Assembly: GCA_005406025.1 (NCBI GenBank) | Contig: BGZK01000081.1 | Span: 620,001-684,000 of the forward strand | Direction: 5' to 3' | DNA from: Eumeta japonica | Taxonomy: Eukaryota; Arthropoda; Insecta; Lepidoptera; Psychidae | Length of the DNA: 64,000 nucleotides | Part shown: positions 39,606 to 53,607 of the stretch, one piece after another | Position numbering within the stretch: position 1 is the stretch's first letter | Layout of the letters: each line of letters begins with the position of its first letter | Notes under the pieces: generated by a model | What the model was told of the DNA's origin: nothing | What the model saw: only the letters and a program-made list of their open reading frames with translations | Database searches by the model: none | Made by a program: the position numbers and the translations under genes

Positions 39606-41870
39606 CAGGGGTTCCCAAACTTATAAGTATCGCGCTTCCCTACTGCTTAAAATTAATATGCCCACGCCCCCCCTTGGTCCCAGCAAGTAGCAGCAAGTGG
39701 GCTCGTCGAGCAATTGTAAAATAAAATAAGAGTAATAAAGTTCAAAAATATATTTTTAGGTGTTTTACTATAAAAATACTGTTTTTACACATTTGTAAAC
39801 ACTTGTACATATGAAGAGTCAATGTGACGGATGAGCTTGCATATTTTTGACAATGTTTCCAATTCTGGGTGAAATAGAAGAAAGTGAGATCACTACGTAG
39901 ATCACTAGCAATATCTAGTTTGCTTCTGTACTTTATTTTTATTGCTACAACTGCTGAAAACGCTTTTTCGCACAAATAAGTGCTTGAAAAAGGTAAAAAC
40001 AATTTTAGTGCTTGCTCTGCTGTGCTGGGATAAACTTTGAGATATTTAACCCAGAATTGTGCCTTCTCCATCTTCTCAAAATCATATTGGGCAGCAGAAT
40101 CCTTTTTTAATTCCAAAGTTTGCTCTTGTATAGTATCTGTCAGCAAGTCTATGTCGACGTGAAAAGGGTCGGTCGCTAATCGATAAATAATACTATTGCA
40201 CGAGTCGGGAAAGTAGCGCTTAAATTCGTCAGTGAGGTGCTGCAAATGGTTTGATATTTTATTCTTGGTATCAATTTCGTCCAAAATCTCCTTAAAGAAC
40301 GCTTCTTCTGTGATCGCAAATAGTTTAGGAAAGCAGGAATAGTTGGACGCCAAAATTTTGCGCTTCCACAGTTGCAACTTCTCAGTATATGCCGTGATAG
40401 CATCCCGATGATAAATTATGTTCGAATCTCCGCCTTGTAATTTCAAATTCAAAGTGTTCAATGAATCGAAAATATCTGATAGATAAGCAAATATTACTTG
40501 GACCCATGGTTTCTTAAATTCCAAAAACAATTCACATTGTTTTTTAATTTCTAAAAATTGAATTACTTCATCTCGCAGTTCAAATAATCTTGACAACATA
40601 TTTCCTTTTGAGAGCCAGCGCACTTCTGTATGAAATAACAATGTCTTGTGTTCTGTGCCCAAATCTTCACAGAGAGCCGTAAAAAAGCCGCGTGTTTAAT
40701 GCACTCTTTTTAACATAATTTACAATCTTAATGCATAATTTTAAGACTTCATAGAGTTCATTTGAAAGTGTTTTAGCTGCTAAGGCTTGACGGTGTATAA
40801 AACAGTGAATTGTAATTACGTTGGGATTTTTTTCTTTGACCAACTGTATGAATGCTGAACGAGATCCAAGCATTGCCGGAGCGCCGTCTGTGCATACACC
40901 TATCAACTTTTTCCATGACAGTTCACGTTTATCAAAGAATTCAGAGACTGCCGTCATTATATCAATTGCTTTCGAAGTTGTCGTTAACTCTGTTGAAAAC
41001 AGCAACTCATCTTTGATTGTTTCGTTTTGTATGTATCGAACAAAAACTAGCAGTTGACAACATTGCGCAACATCCGTACTCTCATCCAACTGTATTGCAA
41101 AAAAATTTGATTCTCTCACGGCTTCCACTACCTGATTTTTTATATCTTCAGCCATATTATCAATGCGACGTTTCACACTGTTATCAGAAAGAGGTATTTG
41201 TGAAAATTTTTGTTTACTTTCTGGTCCAAGAACGATATCAGCTGCTTTCAATAAGCAGGGTTTGACGAGAGTTTCACCGATAGTATGGCTTTTTTTTTTG
41301 GCTTTTGCAATGAGTAGTGACAATTCATATGAAGCTTCGAGCACTTTCTCAGATGACTGAGCGAAGGATCCAGTACTATCCAATTTCATGCGCTTCAAAC
41401 TTGCAGATTTTGAAGCAAAGAACTCCTTCGGCTTGTCTTTTAAAGCACTGTGTTTTGTTGACAAATGTCGTTCCAGACGGGATGGTCTCATGGCATCATT
41501 GCTCAATACTTCATAACAAATGACACACTGCGGCTGGTCGATACCACTTTTATTTGTAGAAACAAAACCGTATTTAATATAATCATCATTATATTTGCGT
41601 TTTTTCGCCGAACTCATGGCGAAACAACAGAAATAACCGTTCACTGTCACTACTCTAATACACAATAATAGCAGGTCGCTTGTTTGTTTTTGCAACAAAA
41701 GTTCACGTGTTCGCTTGGCGCGTGCGACGCGGGGAGTGAGGTGCGTGCGGTAGGTATGCGCGGGCGACCGGAGTGATAACCGCCGCCGCCCGCGCCCGCG
41801 CCCCCCTGTACATGTCTTCGCGCCTTCCTAGTGGAGCGCGCCCCCTAGTTTCTATGGCACATAGCATATA
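39606..41870 (-). mobile_element. hAT element of the ZBED5-like group, transposase nearly intact
   Basis: Left terminus caggggttcccaaacttata at 39606 is a hAT terminal repeat; the right terminus is not clear (somewhere between the G+C-rich block at 41715-41850 and 41870). The transposase starts at ATG 41617 (MSSAKKRKYNDDYIKYGF). It has a BED zinc finger (CVICYEVLSNDAM, then RHLSTKH), the RNase H-like core with AIQLDESTDVAQC, GVCTDGAPAMLG and TIHCFIHRQALA, WLSKGNMLSRLFELRDEV and the C-terminal dimerisation part (FSSTYLCEKAFSAVVAIK). The frame is broken only once, by one extra base in a T6 run on the minus strand (40681-40686); otherwise about 620 codons are open. A second, unrelated stop is not seen. 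This is the youngest-looking transposon here. Confidence 0.9.
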
Positions 41871-42239
41871 ACGTTCCAAGACACTCGTTTATTTTTAATT
41901 CAGAACCTTAAAAACTGACTCATTTAAATTTTAAATTAATTATGTAGTTAGATTTGATTAAGTCTCTTGATTTTTTGAATATCAATGTATTTAAGAAATT
42001 ACAAAAGTACGTAACTCTCTTAATACTTTTATCCTACTTAGTATATTTACCGGTAGTTAAAGCTCATACAACTTTTTTGTAATAAATTTAACAATAAAGA
42101 ATATTAAAAATAATTCAAATTTTGTTCCTATAGTTGTTATGTAAATAAGTACATTGTATTGAATAAATGCAATGAATATTTTTTCCAGCAGTCGATTGAT
42201 AAAACGACAATGGTTACAGTACTCATTAGGAATCAATAA

Positions 42240-45200
42240 TTATTTTAGTAAGGCGGACAGAGACATACCGGATGTGACGTCGCTAGTTAGATGCCGGCGA
42301 TAGTCTTCCAGGAAGGTGATCCATACATCTGAATAATCATCGTTATCTCCTGAATCGGCGTTCTCTCCTGAATCGGCGTTATCTCGGTCGTAACCAATCA
42401 AATTGGAGCTCATCGTTATCAACGCATTCCTCTCTTAAACAAAATCATATTAATGTAGCTTCAAGAATTATTGTTTAAAACTAATTGAAATGGCGGAGAA
42501 AAAAGGAGAAGTTAACAATATATATATATATATAAATAGTTAATTGAATATTTATCGAATAGTAGGTCTGAAGGAAATGAAAATATGTTAGTGAATCGTA
42601 TGAAATTAGTAAACCAGTCCATAATATTAATACATAAACAAATCTTATTTTTGTAATTCAATTACAATAAAATTAATTCTTATTTTAAATCAGCGCTTCT
42701 CTAACTGTGCGTCCCTGGGGCTTTGCGCATTATCCTACAATTTATTTTGCAAAAGTGTGATAGTGGTGAGGCTTCTAATTTATTCAAGAGATGCGAGTCA
42801 TACATGATCGAAGATAACATTAATTGGGAGAACTGTCTGGGCGTGTGCGGATGGTGCTCGAGCGATATCTTGACAGTATGAAGGTCTAGGTATAAGCTAT
42901 CATCAACACCGAGGCTCCAAATGTAGAATACATTGTGTCATACATAGCGAGGGTCCGGGTGTAAAGAACATTACACTTGAATTAAATTTTGCGATGGACA
43001 TAATTATCAAAGTGGTGGACTACATTAAAACATGACCTGTGAAAGCAAGATCTTACCATAAGCTTTGTGAAGAATTGGATGTCGAGTATATCTCTTCAAC
43101 TTATCATTGCAACTGTCGTTGGTTGTCTAAAGGCAATGTACATGTACACAAATAACGAAACGAGTTTTACACTTATCTACGTACGGAATCACACATTGAT
43201 GCGCGAAAGTTTATTCATACAGAATTTATAATAAAATTGGCATATCTCTGCCACATTTTTAAAAAATTAAAAAATCTTAATAAACCCTTGCAGGGAAACA
43301 GAAGTTTCAAAAGAAGTTACTGTTATGGAAGAGAAAATTAGAAGAAAATAAAGTCAACGTAGACTGTTTTCCTGATTTACAAGTTATTTTACAAGAATAA
43401 TCGATTAAAATTCTCGATACCACTTTAATAATTTATAGAATTGTCCTGTTACTCTAGTATTAAACTGAACTGTGATTTGACAAAGATAAACTTTGCTTGA
43501 ATTTTAAAGCTCAGTTTGTCAGGAATATCGTGCCATCAATATCACATTTTCGAGGGTTCTAATGCCATTTGCGACGTTCTACTCGTACGAAACAGGCTTT
43601 TCTGCAGTTGCAGTAATAAAGAATAAGTGAAATCGCAAATAAACTTAGAAAAAGAGATGCAAGTGGCAATTTCCCAACTTGAGCTCCGTTTTGAGAAGAA
43701 ATGCTCAGAAAAGCGAGCACATCTTTGTCATTAGTAGTCAGTCAAGAATGTAAAATAATTATCTGTTTTCGTTTTTATTTCTCTGTAAGGTCTATGTTTT
43801 TTTTTTATTCTTAGTTTCTAAAAAAATATAAATGGTGTTTGGAGTTTTTTTTGATAACTTGTTAGTAGGCTACACACGGGTAGGTACTTTATACTTTTTA
43901 GCCAGAGCGATCGTTGCAAAGATGGTAAACTCCCAAGAACGTCACAGTCAAATTATGTTTGGGAAACGCTGTTACAAATGATAACGCATATTAAAGTCGA
44001 CTTATTCGTCATCAATAGAGGTCCTAAGTATAAACTTTAGAAGTTATATACACTTATAATATAACTAGTTTGTTAGCATTTATAATTATTTATAACACCC
44101 ATCACTCTAATGCAAATGTGTAAAGGAAACAATAGGATTGGGTCAAAGTTTAATACATTGAATGATATTTTATTTTCAGTTTGTGTGGAGCCTTTGGTCC
44201 AGCTATAGATATGTAACGGCTGGCTGAATTTGATGACGTCATCATCATATCAATATAAAGTTTAAACGTAGTTCCATACTTAGTATATTTTTACAATATT
44301 AGGAGCTTCTTGTGAGATTTCGGTGGAAGGTATACGATTTAACCCAACGTATTCGGATTTAAGAGCAAAGCTATATTTTTTTGGTATTACGGAAAACGGG
44401 AAAGTTTACAAAAATCAAAACATGAGTATGCGCGTCGTGGGAAATATGAAATCGTCATAATACATTCAGTCCGATTTTTTTTTATCTACAAAAAAAAAAA
44501 AAGGAATATAAAAAATGTATGTAGGTAACCGTAGTCGTCGTCCGGAAGTGGTTCAATCAGCATTCCCGCGACATCCGGTTGCGAACTTCCGCCCGCCTCG
44601 TCCCCCGCACCCGCCGCACCCGCCGCTCCCGCCGGCGGGAACGTGACCGACTTGGAAACGAACGGCGCGGACCAGTCGGCGCCGGGCCCCGCGCGCGGGC
44701 CTAAACACACACGGGCGTGCATGTTACGCAATTTCACTTTGTAATTGGATAAATCTCTTGCAAGTTTGGAGAATTTACCTGAAATTGGGGCCGTCTTATC
44801 TATTTTGGCTTGTTCGCGGCGCGTATGTGCAGAACTTTAAAGCTGCGAATAATTTTACATAAAATGTACATTTTTTTATTTCACAGGCTTTTAATCCTCA
44901 AGAGGAATTTTACGCTTACAAATGTATATCACGAATTAATTTAGTTAGTCAAAAAAAAAACCTCAATTATTGATTCACTATAACTCTACGCTTGCGGCTT
45001 CGCCAGCATGGACATACAATGAATTTTTTCGTCTATTATTTTGATCGGTCTTGCTGGCAACCCCAGTCGGAGTCCAACTCGCGATTTCGATGCATACCGT
45101 CCTGACTTTGTTTTCCGTCGCGCTTTTCTTACTGATATCAGCTCTCTAATGTAGATATTTGATCCCTATTCTGCTTTCTGTCTCGTTTTCAATTCAGATT

Positions 45201-48200
45201 TCGCTATCGGTCACGGTTCCGATTTATTCGAAACCGGGGAAAATGTAAGTTGCTCAGTGAAGAAGCCTCTTTTAGTCAGGCATTTTACGTTTTTTTTAGG
45301 TTCCAAGCCAAAATGGCGAAAACGGAACCCTTATAGTTTCGTCATGATCATCCGTCCGTCCGTCCGTTCGTATGTCACAGGCATTTTACTCAAAAACTGT
45401 AAAATGCGTATTGATTAAATTTATAGTATAGGTCCATTGAATAAGCAGCTACTTTGTTCAGTAGTTAAATAACAAAAATAAATATTTTTAAGGTGAGCAC
45501 TCCATACATGTAACAGAAACTAAAAATATTTTTTTCAGGAAATATCAACATTTGGAACATATTTCGACAGCTCTTTTAAAACACTATTTAAGTAATTTTT
45601 TTTTGATTAAGTGAATATTTTCAGAAACGATAGCTCCGAAAGTAGCTGCCTTTATTTTTTAAACCGTTTATCTAAAAAATATGAAAAAAATTACAAAGAT
45701 GACCCTTAATAAATACTTAATAATTCAATGATAATTATTTTGAACATGATCAAACATACTGTTTTTAAATTATTGCCGAAAAACTGCGTTTCTCAACAAA
45801 AGGATATAAGTGCCATGGAGATACGCTCTTTTTTTGATATATTTTAGTTTACACTAGTAGTAATAGCTAGCTTAGTAGTAATACCTACTTGTTTTTCTAG
45901 TTATAGGCGATTAAAGTATAACTGTTCTATCCGGGAAAAATGGAAAAAGTGTAGCTACGTAGTTTTTTTGTCTGTAGTGTATTTCTTTGTCTATACTGAC
46001 CATAGTCCGACATGCTCGTGTCAGGTTTTTTATTATTGAAGCAGTTTCTAGAATCTGTTCAATAGTTACGTTCAATAGTACAAATAGGAACTCGGAAGCA
46101 GTCAAAAGATAATTTTTTTTTTTCAGAAATCCTCCCTTCGCGCGTACTACACATGACTCAATGTTTAACTCAAGTTCAAGTTTTAACTCAATGAATGGAC
46201 AACGTGCGAACGCAAAGGAAGAACATACAGACATTTATTTTTGTGTATTACATGTTGCAAAGGTCAATCTTAATCTACATTTAAAGCACAACCTAACTAA
46301 CATATTTAATTGGATAAGGCATACTATTTATATTGGTTAAAATAAGTTCGAAAACAAATGTCACTTTTATTCAAAATAAACAATAATTGATGTGGTTTAT
46401 CTTTTAGAAATAAACATATACCATTGTAGACTTTTTTGTAGATCTCGTTAAGATATACAATTCCATAATATATTATTGCACGACTCACAACGCGCAGCGC
46501 GTGAGTGCTCTATTATCCACATGTGACTATACTTCAATTTCGCTACATAAAATCGTTCTTAAAAGCTATCCGTGTTATTATTAATATATTTAGGGACATT
46601 CAATTATAAAATCATTGTATTTTTTAATTGATTCACTTTAGATTGTATACCCAATAATTCACTCCTTCAAGTTACACTCGTTAGAATAATAATTTTATAA
46701 CATAACACTATAAATTAGATTACAAGTTAGCTAGACAAATAAGTTATGACAGATAAGTAAAAAAAAATTTAAGTCTCTTGTCAAATGCGAATACAATGTG
46801 AAGGCATTTCGTGTGAGCTTTTGTACTGTAGTTACCATTATTATCAGATTGAAACACAAAATTTATGGTTAAGAATAACAAACAAAAATATTGCTCGATA
46901 AAAGTTGACTGATTTGTGATACCGTTAAACATAAATGTCGTTAGCCATGGGTACGAAGACCACAGGCCTCAAGGATGTTTAACCAATCTCACAAAATTTA
47001 GTTTCTTTTCAACTAATGTAGATTTTTGGACAACTAAAATTTTTATGCAAGTCATTATGCCTAAGTTTTGAGTCCACTTCAATGCAGCATATTATAACAT
47101 CCATAATCGCCATTTCCTATAGCGAATGTATACATATTTATTTCAGTGGCACTAGAAGAGATAATTGTATCATTTGTTACTACCATACCAAAAAGAGAGC
47201 CATAGCAAAAAATTTCGAAGTCATTATTCCAAAAGCCTTTTTTTTTGTTTTAAGCTTGAACATAGCTGCTGGAACAAATAATAACTTCCGGATAGCTGTA
47301 AAGTTCCGGTTAGTTGATCATGTCGTTGTTATCTATGAAGGTGGATAATCAATTTTTGAAATTATCGTGAATAAATTTAAAAATGTACAAATTGATTCTA
47401 TTGAACTGGTGAATCAACAATAGGTAAGCAGGTACCCTATTACTTGCCTTGAAAAAAAAAACAAATAAAATAAAAAAAATACTTTCGTTCTTGTGCCGCA
47501 GAAAGAACCATTCAATGATGAGAATGCTAATAACAATAAAGTTAAAATGACAATTTTTATTATTTCACTAACGTGCAAATATTGGATAGGTTTGATATAT
47601 TGCGGATGCTAGATGGCGCTTTTTTTCTGCATAACGAATGTGTATTACAAAAATATATTTACCGTCCTCGTCTAAAATTGCTGTCGGACCGGGTCGCGAA
47701 ATTTCGTCGATGTTCTCGCTGACGTCGGGCGACGTTGAAGCTGCCGACTTTATGCTTTCCGTCGCTGCAGTCAAGTCTAAGATCGAAAAATGCGAATTGG
47801 GGAAGTCGATTTCAAGCAGATAAATGATGATCAGTTTAAAGACGGATTTTATAGACTTCATCTCAGAGAGATCCATAGTCCAAATGTTGAATGCAGATGT
47901 GTGGTTGGACTTACATGAGAGAGGTGGAGGCGAAGCCTTCGCAAAATCTTTATTTTGGGCGTTCGAATTGTTGGACCGTTTTCTTTGTTCAACCATCGGC
48001 TTGCTCGATCTGTTAACGTTATTCATTATTAGCATGCAACTAATTGGAGTGCGTTTTTAATGGGTCTGTTTCGGTTGTACAACTATTGAAAACGGTTAAT
48101 TTGAATTCGTGAGACTAATTAAGTCTTTATTCCTTTGACGATAAAGAATTTTATTCACGTATCTGCTTAATTAACGTAATTCGAAAGTGAAATATCCTAA

Positions 48201-51200
48201 GACAAGTAAGCTTTTTTGATTGAATAAAAGTACGAGTTAATGAAATGAAATAATTGCACTCTTTCACATTTAGAAAATGACGTAATTTTACATTTTTAAA
48301 AAGAAAATCTCGACTAATTCTTTAAGAAACTACTTTGCATAATTTTGCATGTAAGACCTTCCACAAATTAATTTCATTTCTAACTTTGTTCATTGATAAC
48401 GTCATTATCGACATGTGGCAGTTGAAATTGTTTTTATTAACCGACTTCAAAAAAAATGAGGAGGTTCTGTGTTTGTTTTGATGTATTTTTTATGTACATT
48501 TGACAGTAATTTCGTCGATTGTGGAACGATTTTTATTTTGTTTTGTTAGGGTATAAAATCGAGGTAGTCCTATAGCCACCATCTGTTGTCAGGATCTGTT
48601 GATGGGATCCGAGGGAAATTGAGGGATACCCTCAAATATTATAGGCATATATAATGTGTTTGCGCTTTTTTTAGTTATTAAAGTTTTTGCGTCTGGGAGT
48701 CATCATCTCATGCTTCTAACCTCATGATGGAAGCCACAGCACTCCTCAACGGTTTGGAGTTATGACATAATTCTGCGATTTGTAGACAGAAATTACTTTT
48801 TAATGGCGATTAGTAAAACTCAGTGTTAAGATTACTTTTTAATCTGTCAATATATTTTCATTATTTTATATAATTTCAATGTGACAATATAAACAAAAAT
48901 ATATCTTAACCCTTTAGCGATAACTTAATGTGGAAGTGAATATAAATTGTAGAACTTTTTTTATTATATGGAATAGGAAAAATTTACATAGTCTGTATAA
49001 GAATAATTTAGTAGTTCCACTCCAACTAAGAATGTAAAGACATCATAATGATTACCAGCGAACAATATAATTGAGATCTGAAGTGCTTTTTCACTTGTTC
49101 CCGACAAAATAACTTATATGTAAATACAAAAAAATTTGGTTGCCTGTAAAGTCGGTATACGGGCGAAAGTTTTACGTGACAACGACTTTGAATGGTAAAA
49201 TCATTTTAATGTGAATATTCATTCGTATAGTAGGAAGAAGGATGAAATAATAGTAACAATTTAAAACATTTATTTATACAAAGAATTATATTTAAAACAT
49301 TAATTTATACAAAGAATCTCGCACTGAATTTCATATTAACAAAATTTTATTTTTACCTTTACACAACATACGTATTTATATACAAATATACATACAATAA
49401 CTTGCAATACATTTGCAAGCTATGCACTAATTCTCTAGTGCTGCGCGGCAGACCGATCATAGTTGAGTGGGAGAGACGCAAGGCATTCGGCGGGCCTCTC
49501 TCGTTCGGTGACTCATCGTTACGTTACCGAGCGTTACACCTTTTCATAAGTGACTCCCAGCCGCAACCTAATTTAAGACGTTGTCACGTCAAAACCGCTT
49601 CTAAAAACCTATTTTGATTATTAGTTCTCAGAGTCGGTTTCAGCTAAAATAAGTCAGATGTAAATATAATCTACATTAACCTGTATACGAAATGTATTCA
49701 GTCAAAAGGATATCTGCTCCTTCTAAAGAGACACAACTGTGCTATGTCTTCCTAGAAAGAGAAAATATCCTGTAATTTATAATCTAATTCTAATCTGTAG
49801 CTGGAACCGATTCTATAAAAAACGAAAATTTTAAAGTTTTTTTTTTTTTTTTTTATCTTTATAAGTTATTTGTAAAACAGAAATTGTCATCCAGACAAAT
49901 ACTTTTGTGTGTAAATGTCAGACAGTAATTATTAATTCGTTTAAATATTATTTTTACTGTCTCCCTAAATGTCTTATGCACGTAAATTATGAATAAAAAT
50001 TGAAAGAGCTTTTCTCATATGAATACAAGCTATATCTAAATCAAGGTTAAATTCGCAATTCATATAAATTTGAAAGATTTTTATCAATTTAATAGTTACG
50101 AAATTTGCTGACGTTACAATTTGACAAATATACATTTAATTTAATGACTTGTTCATTCATCAAGTAAAACTAATGTATTGCTTAGTCAAGGTGAATAGAA
50201 GTTGAAATCTATTTCTTTCAAAGTTTCAGAAATGCAAGTGTCTTATGTAATTACATAAAAAGTAGTACGCGAATGTTTCACGAAACGGTTTAAGAATTAA
50301 AACTATTTTTTTTTGAACATGAAATAATATATTTTGTAATAACAATTTTTCTATTTCGTGGATTTGACAATTCGTATGGAAATATGTACGTCAATAAACA
50401 TTAAACACTGTTCTAAGTCGTCTTGAAACCCTAGGTATTTTTTTCATAGACGTTTAAAATACACAAAAAAAAACAAAAAACTCTTTTTCAAAAATCGTCG
50501 AGTATTTCTTAGAGGATCCCGCGGGTGTATGCTCTGTGGTATTACGTCGCACGGGTTATATGGGTATTGTCAGAAATAGTAAAATTGTCATACGGACTAC
50601 ATAACAATTAGAGCAACTTATCACCACTAAACGCTTGCCTGCAACATGCATTAACATGCAGCATGCAACCCACCGCTGACCCTCGAATCTGCCTATCCAC
50701 TACGAATCTCTATCCAAATGATTGAATATTGATTCCAGAGGATTGACAGATATCGAACACCTACCTAAGCAAGTGTTATTTATTTTTATAATTATCTTAT
50801 TCCGCTAACTGTTAAATTATTAATTCTACATACGTTTCATTATTATATATACGAACGGTGAGTATGTAATTTAGTCGCTAAATAATACGCAAATCAACTG
50901 GATCTAGCGATAAAGTCACTGAACCAATAACACTGGCTGGATGTATCCGTAAAAAGTTGAAAACAGTCACTCGTGTCTGTCTGTGGACAAACTGCGAAAG
51001 CGTTAATTTTTACAGCGTACGATGTAGCACGCCTCTTTGACGCAATTGCGTGGCGCTTGACATCCAAATTTTTCCCGGTTCACTCGCTAATGCGTAACCC
51101 ACTTTGCTTAGATATATCTCTATCGAAAGCGATATATTTTTATTAATTTATAACAAAGATGTACGTCTTAATGCATCGAATATTCCAATTCAATTTAAGT

Positions 51201-51392
51201 TATTACGAAAAAGATGTCAATCCAAGGCATTATTCAATATAAGACTAGTATTTAATCAAAGTTTAAAAATAGATCCATTTACTTTTGCCTCTTCGAGTTT
51301 CCCGAGGCGCGCCGGTCGCCGAGGAGGCGGAGGCTTGTTTCATTTAAGCTGTCGGTTTTCAACACAGTTTTGGACGCTTCTTTGGTCGCGCT
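42240..51392 (-). CDS. Probable C-terminal exons of the LRGUK-like gene
   Basis: Five minus-strand exons form a chain with matching phases: 51283-51392 (starts SATKEASKTVLKTDS), 47915-48009 (SSKPMVEQRKRSNN), 47663-47776 (LTAATESIKSAASTS), 44530-44700 (ADWSAPFVSKSVTFPP, an Ala/Gly run, then MLIEPLPDDDY) and 42240-42328 (VWITFLEDYRRHLTS, stop after SALLK). Each has GT-AG borders, and three split codons are rebuilt exactly. The sequence is low-complexity, Ser/Ala/Gly/Lys-rich, with a conserved-looking end; exon 44530-44700 is strongly G+C-rich. No domain is recognised. A further candidate exon at 52222-52291 (PTPSTRRLLRQRF) could link 53608 to the second of two tandem acceptors at 51392. Same strand, phase and no other promoter in between make this the LRGUK-like tail, but a separate gene is possible. 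The last exon could instead splice at a donor at 42268 (gtatgt). Confidence 0.55.
42691..43971 (+). mobile_element. Small decayed hAT element with recognisable ends
   Basis: Ends cagcgcttctctaactgtgc (left, 42691) and the complement of cagcgtttcccaaacataat (right, 43971) are inverted repeats of hAT type. Flanking 8-mers ttttaaat and ttacaaat agree at 6 of 8 bases, a worn target duplication. Inside on the plus strand is a decayed transposase of the same ZBED5-like group: LCEELDVEYISSTYHCNCRW with LSKGNV at about 43070-43140 and, near 43560-43620, a CEKAFS-like stretch. Length 1281 bp, about half a full element. Sits in the LRGUK-like tail intron. Confidence 0.78.
44985..45250 (+). repeat. 'Cggcttcgccagcatgg' repeat, copy
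   Basis: acgcttgcggcttcgccagc is followed by the tcccg/tcgattt body. Same family as 21060, 23885 and 37940. Confidence 0.55.
45290..45640 (+). repeat. Lepidopteran 'tagggttcc...ggaaccct' repeat
   Basis: tttaggttccaagccaaaat, acggaacccttatagtttcg and the run gtccgtccgtccgttcgt are hallmarks of an abundant lepidopteran repeat. It continues with aaaaactgtaaaatgcg. Confidence 0.6.
46235..47560. other. Intronic DNA, no feature seen
   Basis: AT-rich intron of the LRGUK-like tail. No exon, clear transposon or hairpin that I can support. Confidence 0.45.
48435..48790 (+). repeat. RTE-like retrotransposon tail
   Basis: aaccgacttcaaaaaaaatg, ggaggttctgtg, tctgttgatgggatccgagg and ctcaaatattataggcatat follow the order of the 3' part of a very common lepidopteran RTE-type repeat. 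No coding part remains. Confidence 0.6.
48791..51282. other. Intronic DNA, mostly featureless
   Basis: AT-rich. A G+C-richer patch at 49435-49570 (gctgcgcggcagaccgatca) looks repeat-derived but has no readable protein. No exon found. Confidence 0.4.
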
Positions 51393-53607
51393 CTGTAGAA
51401 TTTAGTAATCACATTAATCATGAACAGAAATAATTACCGCTGGAGTTTATAAGACATTGCTTTCGATCGCTGAGGGTTATTGGAAGGGATTGGAGCCGAT
51501 AATTTACTTAGTTACTATTGAAACGAAAAGTTTTAAATGGTATTTAGTATATATAAGCATGCTGGACACTTTTTAAATTTTTCGCTAATAGAATTGTACA
51601 TTTTGTAAAAGTTCAAGAAGTCATAGTCTTCAGTCCGATTTCTGAAAACAGAAATTTCATCAGATATCGAAGACTAGGTTTTATGAAGCTTTTCTGACAT
51701 TCAATAATGCGGAAAGTTTTGACGCTGGCCTGTAAGCAACAGTTGACGTTGTAAGGTCAATCTTCGCTTAGATTTTTTTTTTGACTAAACTGTTCACTAC
51801 CGAACATATATACTTTTAGTATATAAGTGCTTATGTACAAAAATATAAGTACAACAATTTATATTTTTTTAATTATAATAAACCTATGTCGATACGTATC
51901 ATCAATTAGAATCACCATTTTCTTTTAAAATACTTAAGGTATTGTGTTACTTAAAATATCAAATGTATGAAAAAAGAGCTAAGAAAAATTGGACATATTC
52001 AATTTTTAGAAACAGCACTTGACTTATAAGACGATAGATTGTGGAATTCATCGTTTATTATCCAGCTAGTTTTAGAGTTTGGCAAAAATTAAACGTCTTA
52101 AGTTGGGACTTATGAAGAACTTAAGTCGCAACTTCTCTTCGTATTTCGTTTTATTGAAATAATATTTACTTGCTGTCTACGTAGTGTCCAAAATATTAAT
52201 TGGATCGCACCATTTACTCACATTGAGATCCGTGACATAGAAATAATTTTAAATCGTTGCCGTAATAACCTACGAGTTGAGGGCGTTGGCACTGCAGGTA
52301 TGAAGTTTGATTTTAAACCACTATCCCGCATTTTCATTATGATATAGCATACTTTACTCGAATTAAATTTTATAGACAAAAAGGATACATTTGCCTGTGT
52401 ATTGTCTGTATACTAATAAAATACTATTTTGTATGACTATGCTAGTATTTTATGTAACAATGATTGTTATATTAATAAGCTCCTAACTTGAATTTATATT
52501 GTTTCTCGTAGGTTGAATATTTTCATAATCATTGGACAGCATTATATCAGGCTTTCATTATGCCATTGCAGGCAAACTCTCCAACTTTTTGTTTTATTTA
52601 GTTTGAGGTACATGGGTTTTAAGGCGAATCGTAACTACACGCTGACCACGTCTGCGATCGAAGGTTTAATGTTTTCTCCAAAGCAGAAGCGAGTTTTTTG
52701 CTAGCTGTTATTGACTTAAGAACTCATTGGTGAATTTATCCGTATTGATGCGTATTCGAACTAAACACGTCGTGCTTCGAACGACACTCACGACACGACA
52801 CGACACTCTTAAGCGCTTGACGTCTACCGCCATGTCGGATAGTAAGTAGTAATAATTATACTAACGGCAAGCAGCTCCTTGAGTATGATCTTCGCGTCAG
52901 CGCACAAACAAGTATGTAGAGATGAAAGTTGACGGGTGTTCCGATTTGATGAACTTTCTTGTTTGAGCTCTTGCGTCCTGAAATAGTATCCATGCACATT
53001 ATAAAAAAAAATAATGTTTTAATAATCACTGGTTTGATTTATATAGTTTTTTTTTCATTTCTACGATTTTTTTTAATGAAAAAAAATCTAACGTAAAGTG
53101 CCACATGTAACGTAGTGTAGATTTCTTTCTTTTTGCTTCGTGAAGAAGAGAAGGGAAAACAATAAGGATTGATAAAGGGACTGACAAGGAGAGAAGCAAG
53201 AAAGAGAGTGAGATGGGGCGAAGTCAAGGGGAGGAGAGAGTAAGCGAGAACAGAGATATAGAACGAAATTTTCATAAGCAATAATCTCGTCGCATATTTT
53301 GATTGTTGGAAATTATTTTTTGAGCATCCCATCTCTGACGATAGAAAAAGATAGAAATAAACAGAAAATGATAAATTTACTTTTCGATTCTTAACAAAGC
53401 TTAGGTCAGTTTTGACTGTTATCTTGTAATCATTAATGAAACAGCTGAAGGACTTGCAAAGAACTAAAGGCGTTTGGATACCAGAACGCAAAAATAGATT
53501 GGATATTGCGCCGTAATTTAGTAGGTATCACGTGTATACGTAGTTTTTTTTTGTTATACATATGGACATAACGATAACTGACTCCTTGCGCTCGCGCTGA
53601 TGTCTAC

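Noticed and set aside
40821..41668. Five plus-strand open frames across the hAT transposase
   Set aside because: Antisense shadows of the minus-strand transposase.
47638..48060. Plus-strand open frames over the 47.6-48.0 kb exons
   Set aside because: Opposite strand of exons whose splice phases fit the minus-strand gene.
52750..52840. Plus-strand 'taccgccATGTCGGATA|gtaagt' that looks like a first coding exon
   Set aside because: Only three codons before the donor and no downstream plus-strand exon in phase could be found; Kozak and donor alone are not enough.
53039..53491. 150-codon minus-strand open frame in the LRGUK intron
   Set aside because: Phe/Ser/Lys-rich composition, no domain, not in phase with the exon chain; looks like chance in a purine-rich stretch.
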